The position numbers were made by a program, and so were the translations under genes. From Acidobacteriota bacterium (GTDB taxonomy: Bacteria; Acidobacteriota; Terriglobia; Bryobacterales; Bryobacteraceae), in the NCBI GenBank assembly GCA_026393985.1, contig JAPKZB010000004.1, forward strand, positions 1 through 64,000: a DNA stretch of 64,000 bases, read 5' to 3'. The notes beneath the pieces are model-generated. The model made no database searches and was not told the origin of the DNA. It worked only from the letters and a program-made list of their open reading frames with translations. Shown one piece after another: positions 8,384-17,406 of this stretch. How positions within the stretch are numbered: the first letter of the stretch is position 1; the number at the start of each line of letters is the position of its first letter.

Positions 8384-9269
8384 CCACGTCGCCGAACCCG
8401 TTTTGCAGCGAATCCATAAGCTGCAGCACCGCGGGCCCCAGCGTGACCAGCAGCACGGCCGGAAAGATCAAAAAGAACACCGGGAAAACCAGCTTCACGC
8501 TCACCTTGCGCGCCTGCTCCTGGGCCTGCTGGCGCAGATTGGTCCGCAGGTAGCGGGTCTGGTTCCGCAGAGCAGTCGCCAGGCTCGTCCCAAACCGGTC
8601 GCTGTCGAGCAGCACCTGCGCAAAGCGGCGGATCTCCGGCTCTTTGTTTTCGCTGATCAGTTGCCGGAGTTGATCCTGCCGACTGCGCGTCGACAGTACC
8701 CCGGGTGGCACGGCCGCCAATTCGGCGGCCAGATCCGGATGCGAGCGCTGCAGTTCGCGCGCCGTATCGAGCATGGCCCCGTCGAGCGACTGCCCGCTTT
8801 CAAGACTCAGCACCAACAACTCCAACGCCAGGGGCAGACTGCGCTTCAACTGTTCCGCCCGCCGGTTCCCCAACCAGTCCAGCACCCGGTCGGCCAGCAG
8901 ATACCCCGCCCCGCCGCCGGCGATCAGCGCGAGCACCCACTGCGGGCCCGCGTCAACCCGCAGGAACGAAACCAACGCGGCCACCAACCCCAGCACCAGC
9001 GTCGAGGCGGCCTTGGCGCCGTAAAAAATGGTCAGCGCCTCCGCCCGCCGGTAGCCGGCGTAGCGCAACAGCTTCCGGTAGCGTCCGGCCTGCGAGTCCC
9101 GCGTCGGAACCGCCGCCCCGAAGGCCTGCAGCGTGCCCGCCAGCAACTGCTCGGGATCGGCCTCCTCGCCGGCCGACTCCCGTTTCTGCAGATACCAGTA
9201 TCCGCCGCCTCCCACCACCGCCAGCATCAGGAGAAAGAAGCCGCCAACCAGCGCGATTTCCGGATTCAT
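8376..9269 (-). CDS. tadC: Tad pilus inner-membrane protein TadC-like (GspF family)
   Basis: 297 residues. An N-terminal membrane helix (about 7-26), two central helices (about 85-130), a GspF core (LPLALELLVLSLESGQSLDGAM and SDRFGTSLATALRNQTRYLR) and a C-terminal hydrophobic segment (VFPVFFLIFPAVLLVTLGPAVL) match TadC. With TadB it forms the inner-membrane platform for Flp-type pilus assembly. It follows the tadB-like gene by 2 nt, so translation is probably coupled. The extracellular loops are not informative. Confidence 0.88.
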   Translation of the reverse strand: MNPEIALVGGFFLLMLAVVGGGGYWYLQKRESAGEEADPEQLLAGTLQAFGAAVPTRDSQAGRYRKLLRYAGYRRAEALTIFYGAKAASTLVLGLVAALVSFLRVDAGPQWVLALIAGGGAGYLLADRVLDWLGNRRAEQLKRSLPLALELLVLSLESGQSLDGAMLDTARELQRSHPDLAAELAAVPPGVLSTRSRQDQLRQLISENKEPEIRRFAQVLLDSDRFGTSLATALRNQTRYLRTNLRQQAQEQARKVSVKLVFPVFFLIFPAVLLVTLGPAVLQLMDSLQNGFGDVVR

Positions 9270-9271
9270 CT

Positions 9272-10234
9272 TTAGACCTTCACCTTTACAATCCGCTGAA
9301 TCACCAGATGGCCCACCGTAACGCAGGCCATCCCGATCCAGATCAGGTATTTCCCATAGGCGTGACGCAGCAGCACGGAGATGAAATCCGGCGCCGTCAG
9401 ATACAGCATCGTCGCAATGCCCAACGGCAGGAGCGTCAGGACCGTGCCGGTCATCTTGCCTTGCGCTGACAGGGCGCGCACCTCGCCGCGCAGCGCCGCG
9501 CTCTCCCGCAGCGTCTCGGCCAGCCTTTCGAGAACCTCCGTCAGGCGTCCCCCGGTCCGGGCCTGCAGCAGCGTCGCGGCGACAAACAACCGGACCTCAT
9601 CCACCCGCACCCGCGCAATAAAGTTGTCCATCACCTGATTGAGCGGCGCCCCCAACCGGCGCTCCTCGGCCATCCGCCGAAACTCCAGGCCCAGCGGCGC
9701 CGCTACCTCCGTCCCCAAAACCTCAAAGGCGCTCGCCAGCGGGTGACCAGCGCGCATCATCCGGGCCAGGCTCTCGAGGGCATCCGGAAACTGGGCTTCA
9801 AACTTTTCCATCCGCTGTTGCCGCTTCCAGCCAATAAACCAGTACGGCAGCCAAGCCCCCAGAATGAAGGCGACCAGCCCCGAACCAGGTGGCAGCAGCC
9901 GGGTATCCGGCACCAGCGCAAAAAACAGGCCCCCCAACAGCAACATCGTCAGCGTCACCCGGCCCACCGACCAATGCAGGTCGGCTTCGTCCATGCGCTG
10001 CTTCAGCTTGTCAATCAGGTCCAAGCGCCGCAGCAGCGCCTGCCAGAGGCTGATCGAGCTGAGCGACTCCTCCCGCAACAGGGGACCAACTCCGTTCTCC
10101 TCTAATTCGCCGGCGCCTTCGGCCACCGGCGCGGCCGTCCTCAGCCGGCTCTGGACGAAAGAGGCGATGAAAACCGCCCCCGCCGCCAGCAGAAACGTGC
10201 CGGTGAAGATGATCAGGATCAGCGCGAGCGCCAT
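9272..10234 (-). CDS. tadB: Tad pilus inner-membrane protein TadB-like (GspF family)
   Basis: 320 residues with an N-terminal helix (about 3-26), a basic cytoplasmic stretch, two helices (about 90-135), a GspF core (ALESLARMMRAGHPLASAFEVL and RTGGRLTEVLERLAETLR), and a C-terminal helix pair. This is the TadB layout. It lies between cpaB-like and tadC-like genes with gaps of 7 and 2 nt, a single transcription unit. The partner ATPase (CpaF/TadA) and pilin are not in this window, so they must be encoded elsewhere or the system is partial. Confidence 0.88.
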   Translation of the reverse strand: MALALILIIFTGTFLLAAGAVFIASFVQSRLRTAAPVAEGAGELEENGVGPLLREESLSSISLWQALLRRLDLIDKLKQRMDEADLHWSVGRVTLTMLLLGGLFFALVPDTRLLPPGSGLVAFILGAWLPYWFIGWKRQQRMEKFEAQFPDALESLARMMRAGHPLASAFEVLGTEVAAPLGLEFRRMAEERRLGAPLNQVMDNFIARVRVDEVRLFVAATLLQARTGGRLTEVLERLAETLRESAALRGEVRALSAQGKMTGTVLTLLPLGIATMLYLTAPDFISVLLRHAYGKYLIWIGMACVTVGHLVIQRIVKVKV

Positions 10235-10241
10235 GGCAATC

Positions 10242-11537
10242 CTACCGGGCGGCCTGTACCATGGGCGCCATCACCCGCGGCGTGATCAGCACCACCAGGT
10301 CCTGGCTTGCGCCGGGATTGATCCGGCCCCCAAAAAGCTTCTGCAGCAGATGGGCCGACTCCGTCGCCCGGCCAAAGCCGGAGAGTGCCATTGTCTGCCC
10401 GTCAGCCAGGTCCACCTCGGCGGCGACGCGCCGTGTCGTCGACCCCTGGCCCCATTCCATCGTCATCTCCGGCTCGACGCGCAGGCGGACGGCACCGCTG
10501 CCGCTCACCTTGGGCAGCAGTTGAATCCGCAGCCCGCAGGCGTTGCCATTGGCCGCCTTCCAGGTGGCGCCGGCCCTCACCGTGACCGTGCTCTGGTCCG
10601 CCGCCCGCAAGGTCTCCTTGGAAAGCAACTCCTGCGGCCGGATCACCGCCTCGCTCGCCACCCCCCGCTGCAGAGTAGCGATCCGCACCGCCGCCTCCTG
10701 CGGCAACCCTGTCAGCCGGGTCTGATTCTCTTCGAAAAAACTCGCCCGGCCGTTGACCAGTTTCACCTCGAGGTCCACGCGGGCCACCGAGGCCGGAACG
10801 GCCGCCGGAGCCGCCGCCGGGGCAGACTCAGTCCGCACCGGGCCCCGCGGCATTTGCTCGAGGAGCACCTGCCGGAACTCGACGGCCGGCCGCGCCGTCT
10901 GCGCGTCGTCGCTCTGGTTGCGCAGCAGCAACCGGACCCGGGCCGCCGAATCGGCCAGCGCCACCCGGTCGGCATCCTGGGGCTCCACCAGCAGATTCAC
11001 CACCGGCACCGCACCTTGGCCATTGTTCTCGCTGCCCTGCACACTCAGCACCTCAGCATTTTGGAGCAGCGTGCGCACCGCCGGTTCGTTGCCTCGCAGG
11101 TTGATGACCTGCAGATCCACCCGGTGACCAGCCCGCAAAAACGGCATCAAACCGTTCGATTCCGAAATGCGCACCGAAATCGCACGCATCCCCTTGGCTA
11201 TCCCGGCGCTTTCGCCCTTGCTCGCCTCCACCGCCGTTCGCTCTTCGGTGATCGGTTCGTTTTCCAGCGCCGCACGATAAACCGTCTTTCCCACCACGTC
11301 CTCAACCCGCTGATAGGCGCCCGGTGGCAACGCCCCGGCCCAGGGAGACAGCTTCAGGTCCGCCGCATCCAGTTGGCGGCCCCGGTCAATGGACCGCGCG
11401 GCCACCACAATTGTATTTTTGGCCGCGCTCGCCTCGCTATCCCGCATCCGCCCCACAAAAAGGCCATAGAAGATTCCCGTCGTCGCCACAGCGACGACAA
11501 ACGCAATGCCGAGCAAAGGAACAAGATTTCGCTTCAT
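10242..11537 (-). CDS. CpaB/RcpC-like protein with secretin-like C-terminal domain
   Basis: 431 residues. An N-terminal membrane helix (about 6-28) is followed by a SAF domain (VVAARSIDRGRQLDAADL, about 43-103) and the RcpC/CpaB region (AISVRISESNGLMPFLRAGHRVDL, about 119-205). An Ala/Pro linker (about 233-252) follows. Residues 335-425 then look like the end of a type II/III secretin core: VRLRVEPEM, TTRRVAAEVDLADGQTMALSGFG, a short LLQKLFGG and DLVVLITPRV. CpaB proteins are normally about 280-320 residues and lack this tail. CpaB is a periplasmic part of Tad pilus machines. Here it is the first gene of the cpaB-tadB-tadC unit, where a separate secretin gene (cpaC) would normally follow; none is present. 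Confidence 0.82.
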   Translation of the reverse strand: MKRNLVPLLGIAFVVAVATTGIFYGLFVGRMRDSEASAAKNTIVVAARSIDRGRQLDAADLKLSPWAGALPPGAYQRVEDVVGKTVYRAALENEPITEERTAVEASKGESAGIAKGMRAISVRISESNGLMPFLRAGHRVDLQVINLRGNEPAVRTLLQNAEVLSVQGSENNGQGAVPVVNLLVEPQDADRVALADSAARVRLLLRNQSDDAQTARPAVEFRQVLLEQMPRGPVRTESAPAAAPAAVPASVARVDLEVKLVNGRASFFEENQTRLTGLPQEAAVRIATLQRGVASEAVIRPQELLSKETLRAADQSTVTVRAGATWKAANGNACGLRIQLLPKVSGSGAVRLRVEPEMTMEWGQGSTTRRVAAEVDLADGQTMALSGFGRATESAHLLQKLFGGRINPGASQDLVVLITPRVMAPMVQAAR

Positions 11538-11624
11538 GACGAGACACGGCCCCCTAGCCTAGTTCATCATGAGCCCGCCGCGGAGCCAATCCGCAGAAAC
11601 GGTTATGGGGCAGGGGAAAAAACC

Positions 11625-12074
11625 CTACTTACCGCTCAGGTCTTTGTCGTAGACGAAGCGCTGCTCGATCTCCCCCTGCGGTCCGGCAATCGTCCGGAAT
11701 ACCGTCAACTCCCGCCCATCGGACGACAAACTATACTGATCCGTCATCGCCAGCGACCGGCCTCGGGCCGTCACCTTTGACCGCACCTGCAGAATCGGAC
11801 CCCGCCACCCCGCCACCGCCCGCACCTCATTGCCGTCAATCACGTTGACCGATTCCTTGCCATCGAGCGTCCACCGGTACTGGTTCACCCGCCCGCTCCC
11901 CGTCGACTCGGCTGCCAACTCCCCGCCCTGCTGCCGGATCCTAGTCACTAAAACTCCCGGCCGCGGCATCGGCCCAAAGTCGCTCCGGTCGTGATTCAAC
12001 CGCCAGGAGCCAGAGAGATTTGGCTCGGCCAACAACAACCCCGCCGCCGCCAAGAAACCCAACAAAATGCCCAT
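11625..12074 (-). CDS. Small secreted beta-rich protein, unknown function
   Basis: 149 residues. Signal peptide (MGILLGFLAAAGLLLA), then EPNLSGSWRLNHDRSDFGPM, which is the opening of many acidobacterial exported proteins of lipocalin-like shape (a G-x-W near the N-terminus followed by alternating strands). The rest (GELAAESTGSGRVNQYRWTLDG and ELTVFRTIAG) fits a beta-barrel with a conserved signal-transduction-free fold. The substrate is unknown. It is downstream of the permease gene and may share its transcript, although a TANNNT box lies 6 nt before its ATG. Confidence 0.6.
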   Translation of the reverse strand: MGILLGFLAAAGLLLAEPNLSGSWRLNHDRSDFGPMPRPGVLVTRIRQQGGELAAESTGSGRVNQYRWTLDGKESVNVIDGNEVRAVAGWRGPILQVRSKVTARGRSLAMTDQYSLSSDGRELTVFRTIAGPQGEIEQRFVYDKDLSGK

Positions 12075-12080
12075 GCCTCG

Positions 12081-12086
12081 ATGCTA
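12081..12086 (-). promoter_or_regulatory. TANNNT box 6 nt before the small secreted gene
   Basis: TAGCAT on the minus strand (12086-12081) ends 6 nt before the ATG at 12074. Its TAG is also the stop codon of the permease gene, so a chance match is quite possible. Confidence 0.25.
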
Positions 12087-13448
12087 GGCGTCCCCGCTCC
12101 GCGGCGCAAGAAAAATCTTGTAAGCAAAAGCACCTAGGGCCACCGTGGCCAGCGCGGCCAGCGATACCGACGGCCGCATCAGAAATCCCGAACCCGCCAC
12201 CCAAGCCCCCACCAGAATGTAGAAGGCGGGAATTAGAGGCCAAGCAAAATTCACCACCCCAAGCCTCTGCCAGCCTGCCCGCTTCCGGAAGACAAACAGC
12301 GACGCCACGGCCAGCACCGAAAACGCGTTCAGCAGAAAACCCACGTAGAACATCAGATCCCGGAAGGAGAGAAAACACATCGCCACCGCGCAAACGGCCT
12401 GCATCGCAATCGCCATGTACGGTGTTCGCCACCGGTCGTGCACCCGCGCCGCGGCCGGAAAAAAAGCCTTGTTCTGCGCCATCGCGTAATAGACGCGCGG
12501 ACCGATCGTCACCATCGCGTTCACCGTCGCCAACAGCGAAACCGCCATGAGCCCGCTGAACAGGCTCGCCACCTCCGGCCCGAACAGGTTTGAAGCCGAA
12601 AGCGAACCCACGGCCACCACACCTTTCATCTGCTCGAGCGGCTGCGCGTAAATGTAGGCCACATTCAAGCCGACAAACAGCGCCGCTACCAGCGCCGTGC
12701 CCAGCGTCAGCGCCAGCGGCAGGGTCCGCTCCGGCGTCCGCAACTCCTCGGCGACGTAGGTGGCCGCGTTCCAGCCCGAATAGGCGACGTAGATGAAAAT
12801 CAGACTGGTGGCGAACTGCTCCCACAGCGGCGAGGTCGAACTCCGCACCGCCGCCTGCTCGAAGTTCCCCCAATCGCCCTTACCCACCGCAAAGGCAAAA
12901 ACGAGAAACCCCACAATCACGCTCAGCTTCACCGCCGTCAGTACGTTCTGCACGCTCGCCGCCAGCCGGATGCCGAACAGGTTCAACACCGCAAAACTCA
13001 CAATCAGCGCCGAGGCCACCATCTGCGCTCCACCAACGGTAAACGGCCCGATGGCCGCCGAACTGGCCTGCTTTACGGCCGGAAAAAAGTAGCCCAGGTA
13101 GTCGGAAAAGGCGAGCGCCGCCAGCGCAATCGGCGCCGAAAAACCGGCCGTGAAGGAGATCCACCCCTCCATGAAGCCCCACGTCGGCCCGTAGGCCTGC
13201 GTCAGGTAGACGTATTCGCCACCCGAGCTCGGAAAGTTGATGCCCAGTTCCGAGTAACAAAAGGCACCCGCCAGCGCCACAATCGCCCCGGCCACCCAGA
13301 TGCCCAGCACGATGCCAGGCGCCCCCAGGTCGCCGGCGAGAAACCCGGTGGTCGTAAAGATCCCGGTTCCCACCATGTTGGAGATCACCAGCGCCGTCGC
13401 GCTAACCAGCCCGAGCTGGCGAAGAAGAGAAGAAGAGGGTTGGTTCAA
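12084..13448 (-). CDS. APC-family amino-acid permease
   Basis: About 454 residues with 12 predicted membrane segments. It opens LGLVSATALVISNMVGTGIF, the unwound TM1 substrate motif of the APC/LAT-like superfamily, with YVYLTQAYGPTWGFMEGW and WNAATYVAEELRTPERTLPLAL later. It should move amino acids across the inner membrane, possibly as an exchanger. A TTG at 13448 is chosen because it overlaps the TGA of the upstream glycosyltransferase by 4 nt (TTGA) and leaves a normal 10-residue N-terminus. A second TTG at 13484 would give 12 more residues. The specific amino acid cannot be told. Confidence 0.9.
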   Translation of the reverse strand: MNQPSSSLLRQLGLVSATALVISNMVGTGIFTTTGFLAGDLGAPGIVLGIWVAGAIVALAGAFCYSELGINFPSSGGEYVYLTQAYGPTWGFMEGWISFTAGFSAPIALAALAFSDYLGYFFPAVKQASSAAIGPFTVGGAQMVASALIVSFAVLNLFGIRLAASVQNVLTAVKLSVIVGFLVFAFAVGKGDWGNFEQAAVRSSTSPLWEQFATSLIFIYVAYSGWNAATYVAEELRTPERTLPLALTLGTALVAALFVGLNVAYIYAQPLEQMKGVVAVGSLSASNLFGPEVASLFSGLMAVSLLATVNAMVTIGPRVYYAMAQNKAFFPAAARVHDRWRTPYMAIAMQAVCAVAMCFLSFRDLMFYVGFLLNAFSVLAVASLFVFRKRAGWQRLGVVNFAWPLIPAFYILVGAWVAGSGFLMRPSVSLAALATVALGAFAYKIFLAPRSGDA

Positions 13449-14650
13449 CTGGCTACTCGAAGATCGGTCGGATGATGGCCGCAAGCGGCTTCGTATACAT
13501 GGTACACGTCGTCAAAGACGCGGTCCCAGCTCACGCGGCAGGCCGATTCCCGCGCTTCGAGGCGCATGCGCGGCAACTCTACCGGATTGGCGATCTGTTC
13601 GGCAACCCGCCGTACAAAGTGCGCCTCGCTCTGGCAGACAAATCCATTCACCCCGGTCTCGATCAGATACTGCGGCCCGCCCTGATTCATAACGACCGCC
13701 GGCACCCCGCTCGCCAGCGCCTCATGCACGCTCGTGCCGTAGGTGTCGGTCAGCGAGGGATTCAAAAACAGGTCCATCCCCGCATACGCCGAAGCCAGTT
13801 CGGCGCCGTCTAGAAACCTGCGGAACTCGGCCCGCCGCAGCCGCCGCCGCAGCCAGGCTTCTTCAAACCCCTCGCCAATGATCAAGAAGCGGTGGTGCCC
13901 CCCGGGGAGCGCCCGCTGCACCTGCGCCAGCAACCGAACATTCTTTTCCGGCTGCAGCCGCCCGGCAAATCCCAATGTGAAGGCCCCGTCCTGCCGCAGC
14001 CGCCGCCGCGGGTGAAACAGGGTCGTATCCACCGCCCGAGGCATCAGATGCACCGGCTTGCCGGTCTGCTCGCCCAGAAACCGTACCAGGTCCGGGTTCG
14101 GCGCAAACAGCCGCCGCGCCAGCTTGTAGAAAAGCGTGACGCTCTCAAGCGCCCCCCGCTCCGTCAACTCCGTCACAAACCCGGCGTAGGCCCGGGGCAC
14201 GAGCGAGAACAACGGATGGTCCAGTAGCAGATGCAGCCGCCGCGCCGCCAACTCATGCAGGTTGTTATGCCAGGAGGCCACCAGCGGTATCCCGTAGTAA
14301 AACGAGAAGTACGCCCCCATCAAACCAATATCGCCCGGCCCGGTGACATGAATTACATCCGGACGAAACCGCCGCACCGCCGTCCGCAGCCGCAACAGAT
14401 GCCGGGGCAACAACGGGTCAAACGATAATTCACTATCAACCGGAATCGAGGTTACCGCGCGGTGCAGTTGCACGTGCATCTGGTTGCCCTCGGACCAACT
14501 CGCGGTCGCCTCGCCCGGCCGCACCAGCAACAGCGGCAGGCCGTTGCGTCGGGTAAACCCCGCCAACTCCCGGCTCGTACGGGCCAGCCCGTTCACTTCC
14601 TCAAAGGAGTCGGTAAAGTAAGCCGCGCGAATGGAGGGACGAGCTGACAT
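13445..14650 (-). CDS. Glycosyltransferase, GT4 family
   Basis: About 401 residues, two Rossmann lobes. N-terminal AYFTDSFEEVNGLARTSREL is the donor/acceptor glycine-loop region of GT4 enzymes. C-terminal LGFAGRLQPEKNVRLL, IIGEGFEEAWLRRRL, and the donor-binding LNPSLTDTYGTSVHEALASGVPAV with its E-x7-E are typical. This resembles GDP-mannose-dependent mannosyltransferases that build glycolipids. The ATG at 14650 (MSARPSIRAAYF) is used because the TATAAT -10 box lies at 14674-14679, over the upstream alternative start. It is likely to be cytoplasmic and membrane-associated. Confidence 0.9.
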   Translation of the reverse strand: MSARPSIRAAYFTDSFEEVNGLARTSRELAGFTRRNGLPLLLVRPGEATASWSEGNQMHVQLHRAVTSIPVDSELSFDPLLPRHLLRLRTAVRRFRPDVIHVTGPGDIGLMGAYFSFYYGIPLVASWHNNLHELAARRLHLLLDHPLFSLVPRAYAGFVTELTERGALESVTLFYKLARRLFAPNPDLVRFLGEQTGKPVHLMPRAVDTTLFHPRRRLRQDGAFTLGFAGRLQPEKNVRLLAQVQRALPGGHHRFLIIGEGFEEAWLRRRLRRAEFRRFLDGAELASAYAGMDLFLNPSLTDTYGTSVHEALASGVPAVVMNQGGPQYLIETGVNGFVCQSEAHFVRRVAEQIANPVELPRMRLEARESACRVSWDRVFDDVYHVYEAACGHHPTDLRVAS

Positions 14651-14673
14651 GCGGGTACACGCAACAATACCCA

Positions 14674-14679
14674 ATTATA
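14674..14679 (-). promoter_or_regulatory. -10 box of the glycosyltransferase-permease unit
   Basis: Perfect TATAAT on the minus strand (14679-14674), with no good -35. Transcription starting near 14667 would leave a leader of about 17 nt before the ATG at 14650. Confidence 0.45.
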
Positions 14680-14704
14680 AACGTTTCCTCACCTGCCTCG
14701 CGGC

Positions 14705-16099
14705 CTAGTGCTCATGAGGGCGGGCGAAGACCGGCTCGAGACCATGCAGCGCCAATCGGGTGTCGATGGCCGTCTCGACCACGGCTTTCTCCTCTTCATC
14801 GAGGGCGCCGGCCAAGTCCTTTATCTTCCGGTACAGCGTCTTGGCGTTTGACCGGGTGGTATCCCCGGCGCAGCAGAGGGCGTAAGCGAACAAGGCGCGC
14901 TCCCGCAGGTCCGGGTCGTCGAACATCTGCTCGAGCTGCTTCGATTCGTAGACCATCCCGAGGTAACCGACCCCCGTAATGGCTTCGTTTTGCACTGCGC
15001 GTACCGGATCCTGCAGGTGTTTGGAAAACAGCGGAGCAAAGGTCTTGTCAAACGTGCGCCACATCGCCCGCAGGGCCTGCGGGCGCGTCGCTTGGTTTTC
15101 ATAGAGTTCCCGCAGAGCCGCCTCGACTGCCGGGGTGAACTCGTTGGTGGCGGTGGCGATGGCGGCACCGGCGCGTTCTGTGGGCGGCGCGGCGGCATCG
15201 GCCATCTTGGCCCGCAGCTTGGCGGCCACGCCCAGCTCCTCCCAATACTCAGAAAGGCTCTGCCACGCCGCGCCGCGCACGGCGGCATCGGCATCGCCCT
15301 CCGCCGCACCGAGCAGCGCGGCGAGCAGCTGCTCGTCCGGCTCTTCGTCGACCAGCGCTTCGGCTGCCTCTTTGCGAACTCCCGCCTCGGGATGCTGCAA
15401 GAACTCAACAATCTCGGCGGCCTCGAGGACATCCCAAACGGGCGGGGCGATCTCCTCGAAGTTGGCAAACACGTCGTAGGGCGGGTGGCCGTCTTCGATC
15501 ACCGGCGCTTCGAGATTGCGCAACGAATACTCGAGTTCGCGCTTCTGGTCCTGTTCGTCCTCGCCCATCCGCTCGAGCCGCGCCTCCATGGCTGGCATCA
15601 GCTCCCGGTCGCCGTACAGGCTCAGGTTGATGGCAGCGTCGGCCGGGTCGGTTTCGAGCCGTTCGAGCAGAATCTGCCGGATCCGGTCGTCCTTGACGCC
15701 GAGGCCGGCGAGCAGGAACTCCATGTTGGTTCGGCTTTCGCCCTCGGCCTCGGCGCGCAATTGGAGCAGCGGCTCGACAGCGGCCTCGCCCAACTCGCCG
15801 AGCGCCTCATAGATCTCGTCCGGGGCCTCCCCATCGTCCTGATGCAACAGGTTGATCAAAAACGGGATGGCGGCCGGATCGCGCAGCGCACGCAGGACAT
15901 GAAACAGGTCCACGGACAGATCCACGCGGTCCTCTTCGGGCTGCTCGAGCGCGTAGGCCGCGACTTCGGCGGCCACCCGGGGCCCGCGGTCGAGAATGGC
16001 CTGCACCAAGGCCCGGTCGACGCCAATGCGTCCCAGGCCGGCTTCGTGCAGCAGGTCGCGCAGCGGCGCATCAGCGTATTGAGTCGGTAGAAGCAGCAT
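14705..16099 (-). CDS. HEAT-repeat protein
   Basis: 464 acidic residues built almost wholly of paired helices. Repeat-like units include LFHVLRALRDPAAIPFLINLL, LGELGEAAVEPLLQL, EAGVRKEAAEALVDEEPDEQLLAALL and DPVRAVQNEAITGVGYLG. No enzyme motif or signal peptide is seen, so it is probably a cytoplasmic scaffold or adaptor; the partner is unknown. It stands between the glycosyltransferase and an SDR gene, all on the minus strand, with a 21-nt gap to the SDR. Confidence 0.8.
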   Translation of the reverse strand: MLLLPTQYADAPLRDLLHEAGLGRIGVDRALVQAILDRGPRVAAEVAAYALEQPEEDRVDLSVDLFHVLRALRDPAAIPFLINLLHQDDGEAPDEIYEALGELGEAAVEPLLQLRAEAEGESRTNMEFLLAGLGVKDDRIRQILLERLETDPADAAINLSLYGDRELMPAMEARLERMGEDEQDQKRELEYSLRNLEAPVIEDGHPPYDVFANFEEIAPPVWDVLEAAEIVEFLQHPEAGVRKEAAEALVDEEPDEQLLAALLGAAEGDADAAVRGAAWQSLSEYWEELGVAAKLRAKMADAAAPPTERAGAAIATATNEFTPAVEAALRELYENQATRPQALRAMWRTFDKTFAPLFSKHLQDPVRAVQNEAITGVGYLGMVYESKQLEQMFDDPDLRERALFAYALCCAGDTTRSNAKTLYRKIKDLAGALDEEEKAVVETAIDTRLALHGLEPVFARPHEH

Positions 16100-16120
16100 G
16101 GGATGGTTACTCTCGTGTAC

Positions 16121-16864
16121 TTAGTAAGTGGCTCGACCGCCGGAGGCGTCATAGGTTTGGGCGGTCACAAAGCTGCAGTCGGGAGACGACAGGAAGTGGA
16201 CCACGGCGGCGATCTCTTCCGGCTCGCCCGTCCGCCGCATCGGAATCTTGTCCGTCATGTAGGAGACCTGCTGCGGCGTCAACTGGTCGAGAATCGGGGT
16301 GCGCACCACAGCCGGGCTGACGGCGTTCACGCAGATGCCTTCGGTGGCTACCTCTTTGGCCACCGATTTGGTGAAACCAATGACGGCCGCCTTCGTCGCC
16401 GAATAGGCGGTCATGTTCGGATTGCCTTCCTTGCCGGCAATCGAAGCGATATTCACAATCCGGCCGTACTTGTGCTCGCGCATGTGTGGCAGCACGGCTT
16501 TGCAGCCGTTCCAGACGCCGTCCATGTTGATGGCGATGCAGCGGTGCCAGTCGTCAATGTTCTGCTCCCAGAGCGGGGCGGCCTTACCGCCGATGCCGGC
16601 GTTGTTAACCAGAACATGCACGCGCCCGGTCTGCGCAATCACGCTGGCGACAGCGGCCTGCACCGACTCGGTGCTCGTGACGTCCATGGCCACGGCCAGG
16701 GCCCCTGGGATGGTGGCCGCCACTTCGGCCGCCGCGGCCCCGTTAATGTCGGCGATGGCGACTGTCGCCCCCGCCTTCGCCAGACGCCGCGCAATCGCGG
16801 CCCCAATGCCGGAGGCCGCGCCGGTAACAATCGCCGTCTGGCCCGTTAGATCGAAAAAGCCCAT
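16121..16864 (-). CDS. SDR-family NAD(P)-dependent oxidoreductase
   Basis: 247 residues. Cofactor loop TGAASGIG (about 14-21), NNAGIG (about 87), catalytic YSATK and a C-terminal YDASGGRATY. That ending is found in SDRs acting on sugars or sugar acids and in FabG-like enzymes; I cannot choose between them. A clear AGGAG lies 9 nt before the ATG. It is the first gene after the ribosomal-operon terminator and precedes the HEAT gene. Confidence 0.85.
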   Translation of the reverse strand: MGFFDLTGQTAIVTGAASGIGAAIARRLAKAGATVAIADINGAAAAEVAATIPGALAVAMDVTSTESVQAAVASVIAQTGRVHVLVNNAGIGGKAAPLWEQNIDDWHRCIAINMDGVWNGCKAVLPHMREHKYGRIVNIASIAGKEGNPNMTAYSATKAAVIGFTKSVAKEVATEGICVNAVSPAVVRTPILDQLTPQQVSYMTDKIPMRRTGEPEEIAAVVHFLSSPDCSFVTAQTYDASGGRATY

Positions 16865-16884
16865 CTCGCTATGCTCCTAATGAA

Positions 16885-16920
16885 GAAGGCCCGGAGTCAA
16901 GTGCCTGACGCCGGGCCTTC
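16885..16920 (-). terminator. Terminator after rplI
   Basis: GAAGGCCCGG at 16885-16894 pairs perfectly with CCGGGCCTTC at 16911-16920, with a 16-nt loop. Read on the minus strand it is followed by TTCATTAGG, a weak T-tract. It lies between the rplI stop and the SDR start, closing the ribosomal/pth/prs run. Confidence 0.55.
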
Positions 16921-16941
16921 GATCCATCATGGCGAAGAGAG

Positions 16942-17388
16942 CTACTCTTCGCGCTTGACTACTACTTTGACGCTGGCGGTGACCTGCTTGTGCAACTTCA
17001 CCGGAACCGCGTACTCGCCCAGCATTTTGATCGGCTCGGCGAGCACGATCTTCTTGCGGTCGATGTGGAAGTTCCGGACTTCCAGCTGATCGGCGATGTC
17101 CTTGACGGTGACCGAACCGAACAGATGGTCGTTCTCGCCAGCTTTCATGCTGATCTCGATCACCACGGGCTCGAGCAGCTTGGCCAGTTCCTGCGCATCG
17201 GCCGCTTCGACGGCTTCGCGCCGCAGCGCCGCCTGACGCTCCTGTTCAACGATCTTCTTGTTGGCTTCGGTCGCCGCCACAGCCAAGCGCTTGGGCAACA
17301 AAAAGTTGCGGGCAAAACCCGGGGCGACGTTCACTAACTGACCGCGCGTGCCGAGCTTGTCGATATCCTCTCGTAAAATGACTTCCAT
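16942..17388 (-). CDS. rplI: 50S ribosomal protein L9
   Basis: 148 residues, the normal L9 length. The N-terminal domain starts MEVILREDIDKLGTRGQLVNVAPGFARNFLLPKRLAV, the highly conserved rRNA-binding segment. A long connecting helix (EANKKIVEQERQAALRREAVEAADAQ) leads to the C-terminal domain. L9 supports reading-frame fidelity. It follows rpsR by 18 nt and ends the transcription unit before the hairpin at 16885-16920. Confidence 0.97.
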   Translation of the reverse strand: MEVILREDIDKLGTRGQLVNVAPGFARNFLLPKRLAVAATEANKKIVEQERQAALRREAVEAADAQELAKLLEPVVIEISMKAGENDHLFGSVTVKDIADQLEVRNFHIDRKKIVLAEPIKMLGEYAVPVKLHKQVTASVKVVVKREE

Positions 17389-17406
17389 TGGGGATTCTCC
17401 TCGGGG

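Noticed and set aside
13445-13484. 40-nt overlap of permease and glycosyltransferase genes as a programmed overlap
   Set aside because: It disappears with the TTG at 13448, which gives a normal 4-nt overlap.
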